A stretch of 64,000 nt of DNA. Origin: Ohtaekwangia sp036568665 (GTDB lineage: Bacteria; Bacteroidota; Bacteroidia; Cytophagales; Cyclobacteriaceae). Positions 1 to 9,489 of the stretch are shown here, one piece after another. How positions within the stretch are numbered: position 1 is the first letter of the stretch; each line of letters begins with the position of its first letter. The translations under genes were made by a program, and so were the position numbers. The notes under the pieces were generated by a model. The model ran no database searches, had not been told where the DNA came from, and saw only the letters and a list, made by a program, of their open reading frames with translations. The stretch is taken from assembly GCF_036568665.1 (NCBI RefSeq), contig NZ_DATCSD010000389.1:1-64000 (forward strand), written 5' to 3'.

Positions 1-821
1 TAAATCTGAAGGCAAATATAGCGCGGGGCTATCGCGCTCCGAATATAACCGAGATCGCTTCCAATGGTCTTGATCCGGGAGCGCACATTATATACCTCGG
101 CAACCGGAATTTTGTTCCGGAATTCTCACTGCAGGAAGACATCGGTATAACGGCACATTATAGCAATGTATCCGGCTCATTGAGTCTCTTCAATAACAAT
201 GTTGAAAACTACATTTACCTCTCATTATTGGTTGATGCCAACAACAACCCTGTAAAAGATGCGCAGGGAAATAAAACATACCAGTACGAGCAGGCATCGG
301 CACAGCTATATGGAACAGAAGCAACGTTCACTCTTCATCCGGAAAAACTCAAGGGCTTTCGGTTCGATAACAGCTTTGCATTGATCTATGGTTTTAATCG
401 TAAGTCGCAATTCAAAAATGAAAAACTGAATGGAGAATATCTTCCCTTGATACCTCCGATAAAATTTGTGAGCAGTGTATCGCAGAAGGTAGCGTTGCGA
501 TCTAAAGTAATAACGAGTGTTACAGCAAAAGCCGAAGCAGAATTTAACGCGGCACAAAACCGATACCTCGCTATTAACAACACGGAGACACAAACACCGG
601 GCTATACTTTACTCAATGTTGGCATCTCGGCCGACATTGCGTATGCCGAAAGTAAAGTTGCACAGGTACAAGTGCAGGTCAACAACCTGCTGGACGAAGT
701 ATATCAATCTAATTTAAGCAGGCTCAAGTACTTTGAGTATTATAGTCAATCGTCCAACGGTCGCTCCGGCATCTATAACATGGGGCGGAATATTTGCATC
801 AAGCTTGTGCTGCCGCTTTAA
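1..821 (+). CDS. TonB-dependent receptor, C-terminal part (5' end outside window)
   Basis: The frame is open from the first bases of the window and the protein continues upstream; the first visible codon starts at base 3. The translation shows alternating beta-strand patterns and a motif starting ARGYRAPNITEI that is typical of the late barrel of TonB-dependent outer-membrane receptors, and it ends in an aromatic-rich strand closing with KLVLPL. Such receptors import siderophores, vitamins or glycans with energy from TonB-ExbBD. The substrate cannot be told because the plug domain is missing. A TTG inside the frame at 180 is not the start, since homologous barrel sequence lies before it. Confidence 0.85.
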   Translation, partial: NLKANIARGYRAPNITEIASNGLDPGAHIIYLGNRNFVPEFSLQEDIGITAHYSNVSGSLSLFNNNVENYIYLSLLVDANNNPVKDAQGNKTYQYEQASAQLYGTEATFTLHPEKLKGFRFDNSFALIYGFNRKSQFKNEKLNGEYLPLIPPIKFVSSVSQKVALRSKVITSVTAKAEAEFNAAQNRYLAINNTETQTPGYTLLNVGISADIAYAESKVAQVQVQVNNLLDEVYQSNLSRLKYFEYYSQSSNGRSGIYNMGRNICIKLVLPL

Positions 822-1086
822 GAAATATAGGAAAGGATTATAATGGGGGGATGAGTCGATAAGTGGTGAAATGTTTCATCACGGGGTCTTCCTTTCTGTT
901 TTCTCCTTCGAAAAGCAGCCATACCGATGTGTATCCTTGTCGGTTGTGCTCATGGAAAGAGTCTTTTCGTGATAAAGTTTCTCAAAACATTACTAATTCG
1001 ATTGAAACCATACAATCCTTTTTCTTTTTGTCAGTCATATTACTAACTTTTCACCCCAAGCTTTACTGCTAACTTTTTTTGACTGC

Positions 1087-3597
1087 ATGAAAAATCGCGC
1101 CTTGAAATACACGATCGCCTTTGGAGCTGTCGGACTGATCATTGCCATTCTTATCTCGTATGTTGAGCGTAGCACAGTCAGCACATATCAAAACAATCTT
1201 CCCTATATATCCCTGGGCGATAATATCAAGAACCGGGTAACACAGGCACACTTGTGGTTTGAAGAGCTGATGGCGGGTGATGCTACCCTTAATTATGAGC
1301 GTGATATTCAGCCGCTCTTTGTTACATCCAAAGAGATTCTGCAAACAGCGTACGAAGGCAAGGATAATGAGCTGGGTAAATTTAAACGTGATATTGACGA
1401 AGAGACGCGTGCCATTCTGAAAGAGTCTGTGATCAGCCTGGATAAACTGGTGGAAACTGCCCAGGAGCGCTGGAAGCTGAAACAACAGGAAAGAACCATC
1501 GAACCGGTGCGCGATAGTACCGGTGCTATCATTTCTTCTGTAGCCAGTGTGGGTGAAGAAGCAGGTGGCGCACTCGACCAGAAGTTTGATGCTAACTATG
1601 ATGAATTTCAGAAGAAGATGGATCAGCTGATCAGTCATGTTGATGTGATTGTAAAAGCAGACTCTTCTTATATAAACTTTCTTTCATGGCTTTCCATACT
1701 CTTGTTGATTGCCGCTTTTGCTCTTTTATGTATACTGCTCTATCGCCTGCAAAGCAGCAGCGACAGCATGGTGCAGGAAAACAATGTGAGGCTGGAAGCA
1801 CAGAACAAAGATGTGAGTTCGCTCACTGGCTTTGTGGAAGCTATATCTGCGGGGAACTATGACGTGGAGTTACAGGCTTTGGCTGATGCTGACCTGGGCA
1901 CAACGCTCATGACTATGCGCAACAAGCTGCGTAACAATGCCGAAGACGACCGCAGACGCAACTGGTCTACTACCGGTTTGGCGCAGATAGGAGAGATACT
2001 CCGTACATCTACCTCTTCTACAGAAGAGCTCTTTGATAATATTATCAAGTTTGTGGTAAAATATACCAGAAGCAACCAGGGAGGTTTATTTGTATTGAAT
2101 GAAGAGAACGAAGGCGAAAAGGATAAACAACTGGAACTGGTAGCATGCTATGCTTTTGAGCGCAAAAAATTTCTGAAAAAGAAAGTAGCAGCAGGCGAAG
2201 GATTGGTGGGCCAATGCTATATGGAAGGTGAGCGCATTTACCTGCTCGAAGTACCACAAGAATATGTATCGATCACATCCGGTTTAGGAGGTTCTAATCC
2301 CAACGCATTGTTGCTGGTGCCGCTCAAGGTAAATGAGCAGATATATGGTGTTATAGAATTGGCAACGTTCGGTAAATACCAGGAGTATGAAGTAGACCTG
2401 GTGGAGAAACTGGCGGAAAGTATAGCGTCTACTATATCTACGGTACGCGCCAATGAAAGTACCCGCATATTGCTGGAGCGCACACAACAGCAGGCCGAAG
2501 AGATGCGCGCGCAGGAAGAAGAGATGCGCCAGAACATGGAAGAACTGGAGGCTACACAGGAAGAGATGCGCAGAAAAGAAAAGCATATACAGAATATGCT
2601 CGATGGTGAGAAGCATCGTAACGATATCAGCCAGCGCAACCGTAAAGTATTAATGGAGCTTACCAAGAACCGCGATGTACAGTCCGGTAACTGGAATGCT
2701 GCACTGGAGAAAATTACTTCCACTATCTGTAATCAGCTTCACGTATCGCGATGCAGCGTGTGGTCGATCAACAGCCTGCGTAATAAACTTACCAACGAGA
2801 AACTATATAAGCAGCGCGATAAGGTTTTTGAATCGGGTATGGAACTGGTAGCGAAAGATTACCCGGGATATTTCGAAGCACTTACCGGTGAAGATATAAT
2901 TGTAGCGAACGATGCTCTGACACATGCAGCAACACGCGAATTTACCGATACCTATTTCAACGCACTGGATATACGCTCACTGCTGGATGTACCCTTCTTT
3001 AATGAAGGCCGCATTGCCGGGGTGATATGCTGCGAACATCAGCATGAACAAAAGGCGTGGACGGAAGAAGATATAGAGTTCCTGAAGTCGTGTGCCGACC
3101 TCGTAACGGTGGCATACAATACCATGAAGATCAATACGATGATCGATAACCTGAACGATGCTCAGGAAACCCTGCAGACGATCATTGATAATATACCGCG
3201 CGCTGTATTCTGGAAAGATAAAGATCTGCGCTTCCAGGGATGTAATCGTATATTTGCTAATGTGGCCGGCCTCAAGTCGCACAAAGACCTGGTAGGTCAT
3301 ACCGACTTCGATATGCCATGGAAAGAACATGCCGAAGCATACCGTGCCGATGACCTGGCTGTAATGAATAGCCGCAAGGCGCGCCTCGACCTGGAAGAGA
3401 AGAATGTAAACAGCAATGGTGATGTATCGTGGGTGCTCACGAGTAAGGTGCCGGTAATGAACCAGCACGGAGAAGTAGTAGCTGTGTTGGGTATGTTTGA
3501 GGATATTACCGAGCGAAAACTGAAAGAAGCCGATATAGAAAGCAAGCTGAAGGAGCTCGAGCAGCTTAGAAAGATGCTCGAAAGCCGTACAAATTGA
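1087..3597 (+). CDS. Membrane sensor protein with two GAF domains and a PAS domain, no kinase domain
   Basis: An 836-aa protein with a membrane segment near residues 7-28, an extracytoplasmic region of about 170 residues, a second membrane segment near 199-218, and a linker resembling HAMP. A GAF domain follows (about 300-455), then a glutamate-rich coiled coil (about 455-525, repeated QEEMR-type heptads), a second GAF domain (about 535-690) and a PAS/PAC domain (about 695-810) ending in a short coiled coil. No histidine-kinase, GGDEF or methyl-accepting region follows, so output must go through a partner. The second GAF domain resembles that of the sensor at 25149-27329 (shared REFTDTYF, SLLDV and CCE motifs). 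Ligand unknown. Confidence 0.8.
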   Translation: MKNRALKYTIAFGAVGLIIAILISYVERSTVSTYQNNLPYISLGDNIKNRVTQAHLWFEELMAGDATLNYERDIQPLFVTSKEILQTAYEGKDNELGKFKRDIDEETRAILKESVISLDKLVETAQERWKLKQQERTIEPVRDSTGAIISSVASVGEEAGGALDQKFDANYDEFQKKMDQLISHVDVIVKADSSYINFLSWLSILLLIAAFALLCILLYRLQSSSDSMVQENNVRLEAQNKDVSSLTGFVEAISAGNYDVELQALADADLGTTLMTMRNKLRNNAEDDRRRNWSTTGLAQIGEILRTSTSSTEELFDNIIKFVVKYTRSNQGGLFVLNEENEGEKDKQLELVACYAFERKKFLKKKVAAGEGLVGQCYMEGERIYLLEVPQEYVSITSGLGGSNPNALLLVPLKVNEQIYGVIELATFGKYQEYEVDLVEKLAESIASTISTVRANESTRILLERTQQQAEEMRAQEEEMRQNMEELEATQEEMRRKEKHIQNMLDGEKHRNDISQRNRKVLMELTKNRDVQSGNWNAALEKITSTICNQLHVSRCSVWSINSLRNKLTNEKLYKQRDKVFESGMELVAKDYPGYFEALTGEDIIVANDALTHAATREFTDTYFNALDIRSLLDVPFFNEGRIAGVICCEHQHEQKAWTEEDIEFLKSCADLVTVAYNTMKINTMIDNLNDAQETLQTIIDNIPRAVFWKDKDLRFQGCNRIFANVAGLKSHKDLVGHTDFDMPWKEHAEAYRADDLAVMNSRKARLDLEEKNVNSNGDVSWVLTSKVPVMNQHGEVVAVLGMFEDITERKLKEADIESKLKELEQLRKMLESRTN

Positions 3598-3706
3598 TCA
3601 TTTTTTATAGAAAGTATTACATCTGGCGGCACTGGAGTATTCAGGTAAAACAATTTTTAGCCTGACTTTTACTATTTTTACTGATTATTACTCAACTACC
3701 CGTATT

Positions 3707-4801
3707 ATGAACCATCGCTTTCTCATGATTATGGCTGCGTGCATGACGCTTAGCGTCTCGCTTTTTGCGCAGGGCGAACGTAAGGATAAAACGGCCGTTA
3801 CGTATGAAGAAATATATGACGAGCCGTATTCTGTCAACAAGTTATTTGTTGGACTCATGCCTTTGTATGGCGAATTATTTGCCACCAACGTAAACGCGGG
3901 GTTTGGTGCCGAAGCCGTTTATTACCACAAAGATAAAATGGACTTCCGGGTACATTTCCGGAAAACCTATAGCCAGCAGTTCTTTGATTTTGCCCGCGAT
4001 CTTTCTACCAAGCAAAGCAGTGTAGATAACCGTGCAGAAGTATATAATTACTACGAATTTGGAGCAACCTACCACATCAAGGATTTTGAAGAGAGCTCCA
4101 AAACGAAAATGTTCCTCTATAAGAAAAGCTATAAAGGCGATAAGTGGGCAGCCCGTGTGCCGCTCAGTGCCGATGTACCCTGCAAGGTGCGCAAGATATA
4201 TGGCATCCGTCTCGGAGGTATCATTTGGGATAGCTCTACCGACCTGGCCCGCGCACTCAGCGCTCAAAAACTGAATAACAACGTACTGGTTACTGCGGAA
4301 GGTAAACCTCTGCCATTGCAAGAGTATAACACCGCTGGTAAACAGGTAAACGTGCACCCATTTACCAATATATCATCCAAAGGGTTATATCTCGGGGGTT
4401 CTATGAGCTGGATTAAGAATGTAGCTGTTAACTTCGATAAGTTTGAAGAAGGCGTAGATGATCTGATGTTCACTGCGTATGCCGATATACTCTTTGCTCC
4501 TTCGCTTACACTCGATGATATAGTATATACTGATAAGTACGATGCTTCAACTCCTCAATATATAGGTACTCCTATAGCCGGTTCAACCGCTACCTATTCG
4601 GCAGATCCGTTAAAGACCAAGAAGATCGGTTTCCGTTTGGGTATTGACGGGCATTTTAACCGTCAGTTTGGTTGGTCGTATGGGGCAGAGGTTGGGTATC
4701 GCCCAAGCTTGCAGTCGAGAACATTCTATGCGCTGCTCAAGATCAGCTTCCCGGTATTCGGCACGAACCTGGATTACAAGGTAGAATCGTTCGGAAAATA
4801 A
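3707..4801 (+). CDS. Hypothetical secreted outer-membrane beta-barrel protein
   Basis: A 364-aa protein with a clear Sec signal peptide (positive MNHR start, hydrophobic core, cleavage after SLFAQ). The rest is rich in Tyr, Phe and Gly with alternating polar and hydrophobic residues, and the last strands look like the end of an outer-membrane barrel. I do not recognise a named family. It stands alone between the GAF/PAS sensor, which ends 109 bp upstream, and hutI, so it gives no functional context. Confidence 0.7.
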   Translation: MNHRFLMIMAACMTLSVSLFAQGERKDKTAVTYEEIYDEPYSVNKLFVGLMPLYGELFATNVNAGFGAEAVYYHKDKMDFRVHFRKTYSQQFFDFARDLSTKQSSVDNRAEVYNYYEFGATYHIKDFEESSKTKMFLYKKSYKGDKWAARVPLSADVPCKVRKIYGIRLGGIIWDSSTDLARALSAQKLNNNVLVTAEGKPLPLQEYNTAGKQVNVHPFTNISSKGLYLGGSMSWIKNVAVNFDKFEEGVDDLMFTAYADILFAPSLTLDDIVYTDKYDASTPQYIGTPIAGSTATYSADPLKTKKIGFRLGIDGHFNRQFGWSYGAEVGYRPSLQSRTFYALLKISFPVFGTNLDYKVESFGK

Positions 4802-4925
4802 TTAACGTGTTTAGGTTTGCAGGTGTGCACGTGTTTATGTGCGCCTGTCTTTTCTTTCAGACTAAATCTCATGTAGTCTTAGGGCTTTCTTTTGATTATT
4901 GTGGCGGGGTGCGTTACTTCGTCTC

Positions 4926-6158
4926 ATGGCTGATTTGTTGATCCGGAATATAAAAGGATTAGTACAGGTACGTGAGGCAGGTATATATCGCGTGGCAGGC
5001 AAAGCTATGAGCGAACTGCCGGTGATAGAGCATGCCTATCTATATCTGAAGGATGGTTTGATACATGCCTACGGAAGCATGAACGAAGACCCCGGTATAC
5101 ATGCAGCCGAAGAGATTGACGCTACCGGCAGGTTTGTATTTCCTTCCTTTGTAGACTCTCATACGCATCTTGTTTTTGCAGCCAGTCGCGAAGAGGAATT
5201 TGTGATGAAGATCAAGGGCGCTTCGTATGCCGAGATCGCAGCAAAGGGCGGAGGTATAGTAAACTCTGCACGCAAACTTCAGCAAACTTCAGACGATGAA
5301 TTATTCGAGCGGGCCATGCTTCGGGCGCACGAGATTATAGCAACCGGAACTGGAGCCGTAGAGATCAAGAGTGGCTACGGACTGACTACACGCGATGAGC
5401 TGCGCATGCTTCGTATAGCCAAACGCATTGGTCGCGAAACGCCACTTACGGTGAAAACTACATTTTTAGGTGCCCATGCTGTTCCGGCTGGTATAGCTCA
5501 ACCCGATTATGTAAAGCTGGTGATCGATGAAATGATACCGGCCATAGCAGCCGAAAACCTGGCGGACTATATCGATGTATTTTGTGAGCAGGGATTCTTT
5601 ACTGTGGATGAAACTGAAAGCATTGTAGAGGCCGGCAAGCGTTATGGTATGCGGCCGCGCATCCATGCGAATCAATTGCATCGCTCGGGTGGCGTGCAGG
5701 TAGGGGTGAAGACCGGAGCACTAAGTGTTGATCACCTTGAAAATATAGGAGACGAAGAAATTGAAGCGCTGAAGAAAAGCACCGTAATGCCAACGGCCCT
5801 GCCAGGCGCAGCGTTCTTTTTAGGTTTACCTTTTCCTCCCGCACGTCAGCTTGTGGAAGCTGGATTACCATTGGCTATAGCGTCTGACTATAATCCGGGT
5901 TCTGCCCCGAGTGGCAACATGCCTTTGATGGTGGCGCTCGCCTGTATAAAAATGAAAATGACTCCCGAGGAGGCTATCAATGCCGCTACGATCAATACCG
6001 CGGCAGCGCTTGAACTGGAGCATACACATGGCAGTATAACCCTAGGCAAAGTTGCCAATGTATATATCACGGCCCCCATGTCAAATATAGCCTATATGCC
6101 ATACGCGTTTGGAAGCCGGGTGGTAGACCGCGTAATCCTCCACGGCAAAAGTATATAA
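4926..6158 (+). CDS. hutI: Imidazolonepropionase
   Basis: Imidazolonepropionase hydrolyses 4-imidazolone-5-propanoate to N-formimino-L-glutamate, step three of histidine degradation. The 410-aa product belongs to the amidohydrolase superfamily. The metal-binding HTH sits in VDSHTHLVFA (H79, H81), followed by the REEEF and KGASYAEIAAKGGGI signature of HutI, HANQ around the second metal site, and SDYNPGSAPSGNMPL near the C-terminus. The ATG at 4926 is chosen; an in-frame TTG at 4899 would add nine residues with no family match. No other hut gene is visible in the window, so the pathway must be encoded elsewhere. Confidence 0.95.
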   Translation: MADLLIRNIKGLVQVREAGIYRVAGKAMSELPVIEHAYLYLKDGLIHAYGSMNEDPGIHAAEEIDATGRFVFPSFVDSHTHLVFAASREEEFVMKIKGASYAEIAAKGGGIVNSARKLQQTSDDELFERAMLRAHEIIATGTGAVEIKSGYGLTTRDELRMLRIAKRIGRETPLTVKTTFLGAHAVPAGIAQPDYVKLVIDEMIPAIAAENLADYIDVFCEQGFFTVDETESIVEAGKRYGMRPRIHANQLHRSGGVQVGVKTGALSVDHLENIGDEEIEALKKSTVMPTALPGAAFFLGLPFPPARQLVEAGLPLAIASDYNPGSAPSGNMPLMVALACIKMKMTPEEAINAATINTAAALELEHTHGSITLGKVANVYITAPMSNIAYMPYAFGSRVVDRVILHGKSI

Positions 6159-6164
6159 TACAGA

Positions 6165-7286
6165 TCAGTGATGTATATCGGTCATGTCTATGGAATGCTC
6201 AAACCGGTAGTACAGGCGATTCCAGTTATATAGTCCCGCTGCTGCGAGCAATACTGCCAACACCCATAGTGGCACTGCAAACAGGATCAGCACAATCAGC
6301 GTCATCATTAGTATGAATATGCGTCTGTCCCATCGTTTCTGCATCCAGTTATGGATATAGAGGGTACTATATATAAACAGTATCATAGCAAAAAATAACA
6401 GTATACTTTGCAATAGTATAGGCAGCGAAAGATTTTTCGGGAAATAGGTAATGAGTAAACCAATTTCCAAAATTACCGATGGCAGCAGCGTTCCGGAAGT
6501 ATAGAGCACCCGTTGTGAGAACCGCAGCGGTAATTGTCGCAGCACAGCAAAATGATAGTTTTCAAATTCGTGCAACGTTCCCAGCAAGGCCAGGTGTGCA
6601 GTGGCAATAATAACAACACCCATACCGAGCAGTCGGTGGTCATACGGCTCATCGGTATAGAGATAGCATACTGCCAGTAATATAGCAGTACTGAATACTT
6701 TTGTACCGATCAGTAGCCAGGCTTGCCTGCGAAGAATCCACTCGGTAAAGAAGATCGCATACGGCTTGTGAAATGTTTTGTCGAACCAGCGCTTTATACC
6801 ACTTACCTTCTTTTCAAGATCGGGGTGATGAAGCGAATAATATAGTTGCCAGGCTGCGAACAGCATCAGCAGCAATAAAGTAACAATTACTATAGCGGCA
6901 GACTCTGGTCGGTTATTCTTCAATGCGATCAGTACCAGCAATACACCATACCCGGTAGCTGGCATCAACTGGTTGTTGAGCGTAGCGATCAGTGTGCTAT
7001 ACTGATCTTTTGCAGGCAAAAGTCTGAATACAAACAGAAATTCATTTTCGCCTCGCCTTAATACTTCCTTGTTAAAATTGATCACTTTAAAAGTATAGAT
7101 TGCCCAGACTGTTGCCGGTATCAATATCATCAGCGGACTGCTAATGAAAGATTCGGCCAATGCTATATGATCTTGCCCACGCATAAAGCCGCCCGCTATT
7201 CCTACTACGAGTAAAAAGAAGCTCGCATTCTGTCGGTAAAATTCACGAACAAAAACAGCGGAGAAGATACGCGTTTCAGTTTTCAT
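6165..7286 (-). CDS. ABC exporter membrane subunit (putative)
   Basis: A 373-aa integral membrane protein with roughly ten hydrophobic segments and a cytoplasmic loop containing KKVSGIKRWFDKTF. Its start overlaps the end of the ABC ATPase gene by 4 bp, so the two are translationally coupled and probably form one transporter. This layout (ATPase, then a poorly conserved permease) is common in Bacteroidota, and the substrate cannot be inferred. It converges on hutI, with only 6 bp between the two stop codons. Confidence 0.7.
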   Translation of the reverse strand: MKTETRIFSAVFVREFYRQNASFFLLVVGIAGGFMRGQDHIALAESFISSPLMILIPATVWAIYTFKVINFNKEVLRRGENEFLFVFRLLPAKDQYSTLIATLNNQLMPATGYGVLLVLIALKNNRPESAAIVIVTLLLLMLFAAWQLYYSLHHPDLEKKVSGIKRWFDKTFHKPYAIFFTEWILRRQAWLLIGTKVFSTAILLAVCYLYTDEPYDHRLLGMGVVIIATAHLALLGTLHEFENYHFAVLRQLPLRFSQRVLYTSGTLLPSVILEIGLLITYFPKNLSLPILLQSILLFFAMILFIYSTLYIHNWMQKRWDRRIFILMMTLIVLILFAVPLWVLAVLLAAAGLYNWNRLYYRFEHSIDMTDIHH

Positions 7287-7915
7287 ATCAGCTTCAGGCT
7301 TTTGTTTTCAATGCTATAGGTGGCCTTAACAGGAAGTATATCGGGCTCTAATAACTGATGAGAAGAGATCAGAAACGTTACCTGCTCTTCGGTGATGCGT
7401 TGCTGTATATAGGTGAGTAATATTTTTCGGGCCGCTTCATCGAGCGTGATAAGCGGTTCATCTAAAATGATAAGTTGTGGTTTGCCGAGGAACGCCAGTG
7501 CTACCGATACTTTCTTCAACATGCCGCTGGAGTGCGTCTCGAAAGGTTGCTCTGCATACGAAGCTATATCAAATGCATGGATGAGATGTTGCTGTTGATC
7601 AACTGAAGCGCCTTTTGCTTTACCTATAAATCGAAAGAGATCTTTGGGAGTAAGGAAGCCTGGGTAAAGCGGCTCTGCTTCGCTATAGCTCACGCGCTTA
7701 CGGTATAGCACGGCATGTTGTGTAAGCTCTGTGCCATCATCAAAACGGATGGAACCTTCGCAGGGGTGAAGACCTGCCAATGCTTTGAAGAAAGTAGTTT
7801 TGCCCGAGCCATTTTGTCCTTTGATCCAGTATGCACCCGCTTCAAAGCGGGCTTCCGGAAGTGCCAGAATAAGCCTGTCACCGTATTTCTTGGAAAAGTT
7901 CTCGATGATCAACAT
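7283..7915 (-). CDS. ABC transporter ATP-binding protein
   Basis: A 210-aa nucleotide-binding subunit that powers the adjacent membrane protein. Walker A is GQNGSGKTT (residues 33-41), the signature is the degenerate SSGMLKK (129-135), Walker B is LIILDEP (148-154), and the switch histidine lies in ISSHQ. The Q-loop position reads YSEAEPLYPG, with Glu where Gln is usual. The length fits a compact ABC-2-type ATPase. The operon reads ATPase then permease, with a 4-bp overlap. Confidence 0.9.
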   Translation of the reverse strand: MLIIENFSKKYGDRLILALPEARFEAGAYWIKGQNGSGKTTFFKALAGLHPCEGSIRFDDGTELTQHAVLYRKRVSYSEAEPLYPGFLTPKDLFRFIGKAKGASVDQQQHLIHAFDIASYAEQPFETHSSGMLKKVSVALAFLGKPQLIILDEPLITLDEAARKILLTYIQQRITEEQVTFLISSHQLLEPDILPVKATYSIENKSLKLI

Positions 7916-8058
7916 TAAAATCCTGTTAGAGATAAAAATATTTTGGGTGTTGGTATAAACTTTTGGGGTGTTGGTAGCATCTAATCAATAACAATCTGGC
8001 TTTTACGCCAACTTTGGTTTAATATTTGTCGTACATATAGAAAATATAATTACACAAC

Positions 8059-8421
8059 ATGCGTTTTGCGAGATTAGTATTTGTGATGATGATCGCTGCG
8101 GCAGCCACCGGCACGGTGCTGGCCCAGGAACGCGAACAGTCGTCAGTTCAGGCCGAACACGTAGATATAGCTAAAACTGTTCAGATATTCCCCAATCCTG
8201 CTGTAGAGTTTGTGCATGTGCGCATCGAGCAGTTCAAAGCCCAGGATATCCGCCTTTCCCTGCATAACATTATCGGTAATGAAATGAGTATGGAAACCGA
8301 GATCGTGGATGAGCACGAACTGCGCGTACGCGTAAAGGACCTGGCTTCTGGATACTACCTCCTGGCTATGCGCGACAAGGACTCAAAGTTTAGCAGCACA
8401 TTCAAGTTTGTAAAGAAATAA
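8059..8421 (+). CDS. Small secreted protein with T9SS type A sorting domain
   Basis: A 120-aa protein consisting of a Sec signal peptide (cleavage after VLAQ) and, from about residue 38, an almost bare T9SS type A C-terminal domain: IFPNPA opening, LHNIIGNEM in the middle, DLASGYYLLAM and a terminal FKFVKK. T9SS domains direct cargo through the outer membrane and are normally cleaved, so almost no mature protein would remain. It may be a remnant of a larger cargo protein or a small surface protein whose domain has another role. Confidence 0.8.
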   Translation: MRFARLVFVMMIAAAATGTVLAQEREQSSVQAEHVDIAKTVQIFPNPAVEFVHVRIEQFKAQDIRLSLHNIIGNEMSMETEIVDEHELRVRVKDLASGYYLLAMRDKDSKFSSTFKFVKK

Positions 8422-8457
8422 CAGCCGTCTATCGACCGTATATACTTTCCTTTCTTC

Positions 8458-9489
8458 TTATTGACTTTTCTTCAGCAGTTCGCGTAGCTTGCTTCCAAAG
8501 TTTTTGATTTCCTCTTCGGTAGTATCAAACGAACACATCAGGCGAACTTCATACGTACGCTCATTCCAGATGTAAAAGTAATTTTGCTCCTGCAAAGCCG
8601 GAATGATAGCGGGCGGCAGAATAGCAAATATACCGTTGGCGTATACTGGCTGCGTTATTTCAATGCCGGAAGTTCTCAGCTCCTGCTCCAGTAATTTTGC
8701 CATGTTATTACAATGCCCGGCATTGCGCTTCCACAGATCGTTGGAGAGTAATGCCTCAAACTGGGCACTGATAAAGCGCATCTTCGAGTGAAGCTGCATA
8801 CCTTGTTTACGTATATACTTGAAGTATTTGGCCGGTGCCGGGTTAAAGAAGATCACCGCCTCACCGAACATCATACCATTCTTGGTGCCACCAAAGGAGA
8901 GTACATCTACACCAGCATCGCGGGTAAACGAAGCGAAGTCTTTCCCCAGGCTTACGGCAGCATTGGCAATTCTGGAACCATCCATGTGAAAGTATAGATT
9001 GTTCTTTTTGGCAACCGCTGCAATCGCCTTTACTTCTTCAATAGTATATACCGTTCCGTATTCGGTAGATTGTGAGATCGAGATAACGCCCGCCTGTGGA
9101 TGATGCTGATCATCTACCCGTTGTATCTTATTCTCAATTTCGTGCGGGTATATCTTGCCATCTTTCGTGGGGATTGTTACCAGCTTGCAGCCCAGAAATT
9201 TTTCAGGCGCTGTAGATTCATCTACATTGATGTGCGCCAGATCTGAACAGATAATGGAATTGAACGAACGCGTAAGCGAACTCAACCCCAATACATTAGC
9301 ACCCGTGCCGTTGTAAGCGAAATATACTTCTATATCATTTCCAAAATACGTTTTGAATTTCGCGATGGCGCGTTCGGTATATTCATCTGCACCGTAAGAA
9401 CCTGCATGACCCGTGTTTGCGCGTAATAATGCTTCCATTACTTCAGGGTGTACGCCCGAGTAATTATCGCTGGCAAAAGTCTTCTTCAT
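8458..9489 (-). CDS. ltaE: Low-specificity L-threonine aldolase family (PLP lyase)
   Basis: A 343-aa fold-type I PLP enzyme of the beta-eliminating lyase/threonine aldolase family, which cleaves L-threonine or allo-threonine to glycine and acetaldehyde. Visible signatures are the N-terminal SDNYSGVHPEV, HMDGSRIANA for the PLP-contacting Asp and Arg, and the PLP lysine in SFGGTKNGMM. The ATG overlaps the stop of the DUF1003 gene by 4 bp, so the two are co-transcribed. The symbol is given by family; substrate preference is not provable here. Confidence 0.85.
   Translation of the reverse strand: MKKTFASDNYSGVHPEVMEALLRANTGHAGSYGADEYTERAIAKFKTYFGNDIEVYFAYNGTGANVLGLSSLTRSFNSIICSDLAHINVDESTAPEKFLGCKLVTIPTKDGKIYPHEIENKIQRVDDQHHPQAGVISISQSTEYGTVYTIEEVKAIAAVAKKNNLYFHMDGSRIANAAVSLGKDFASFTRDAGVDVLSFGGTKNGMMFGEAVIFFNPAPAKYFKYIRKQGMQLHSKMRFISAQFEALLSNDLWKRNAGHCNNMAKLLEQELRTSGIEITQPVYANGIFAILPPAIIPALQEQNYFYIWNERTYEVRLMCSFDTTEEEIKNFGSKLRELLKKSQ

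Noticed and set aside
863..1072. A 69-codon plus-strand frame after the TonB receptor
   Set aside because: Composition is not protein-like, it has no ribosome binding site, and it lies in the gap before the GAF/PAS sensor.
4672..4941. An 89-codon plus-strand frame over the end of the beta-barrel gene
   Set aside because: It is a shadow of the 3707-4801 gene and runs into hutI; the product resembles no family.
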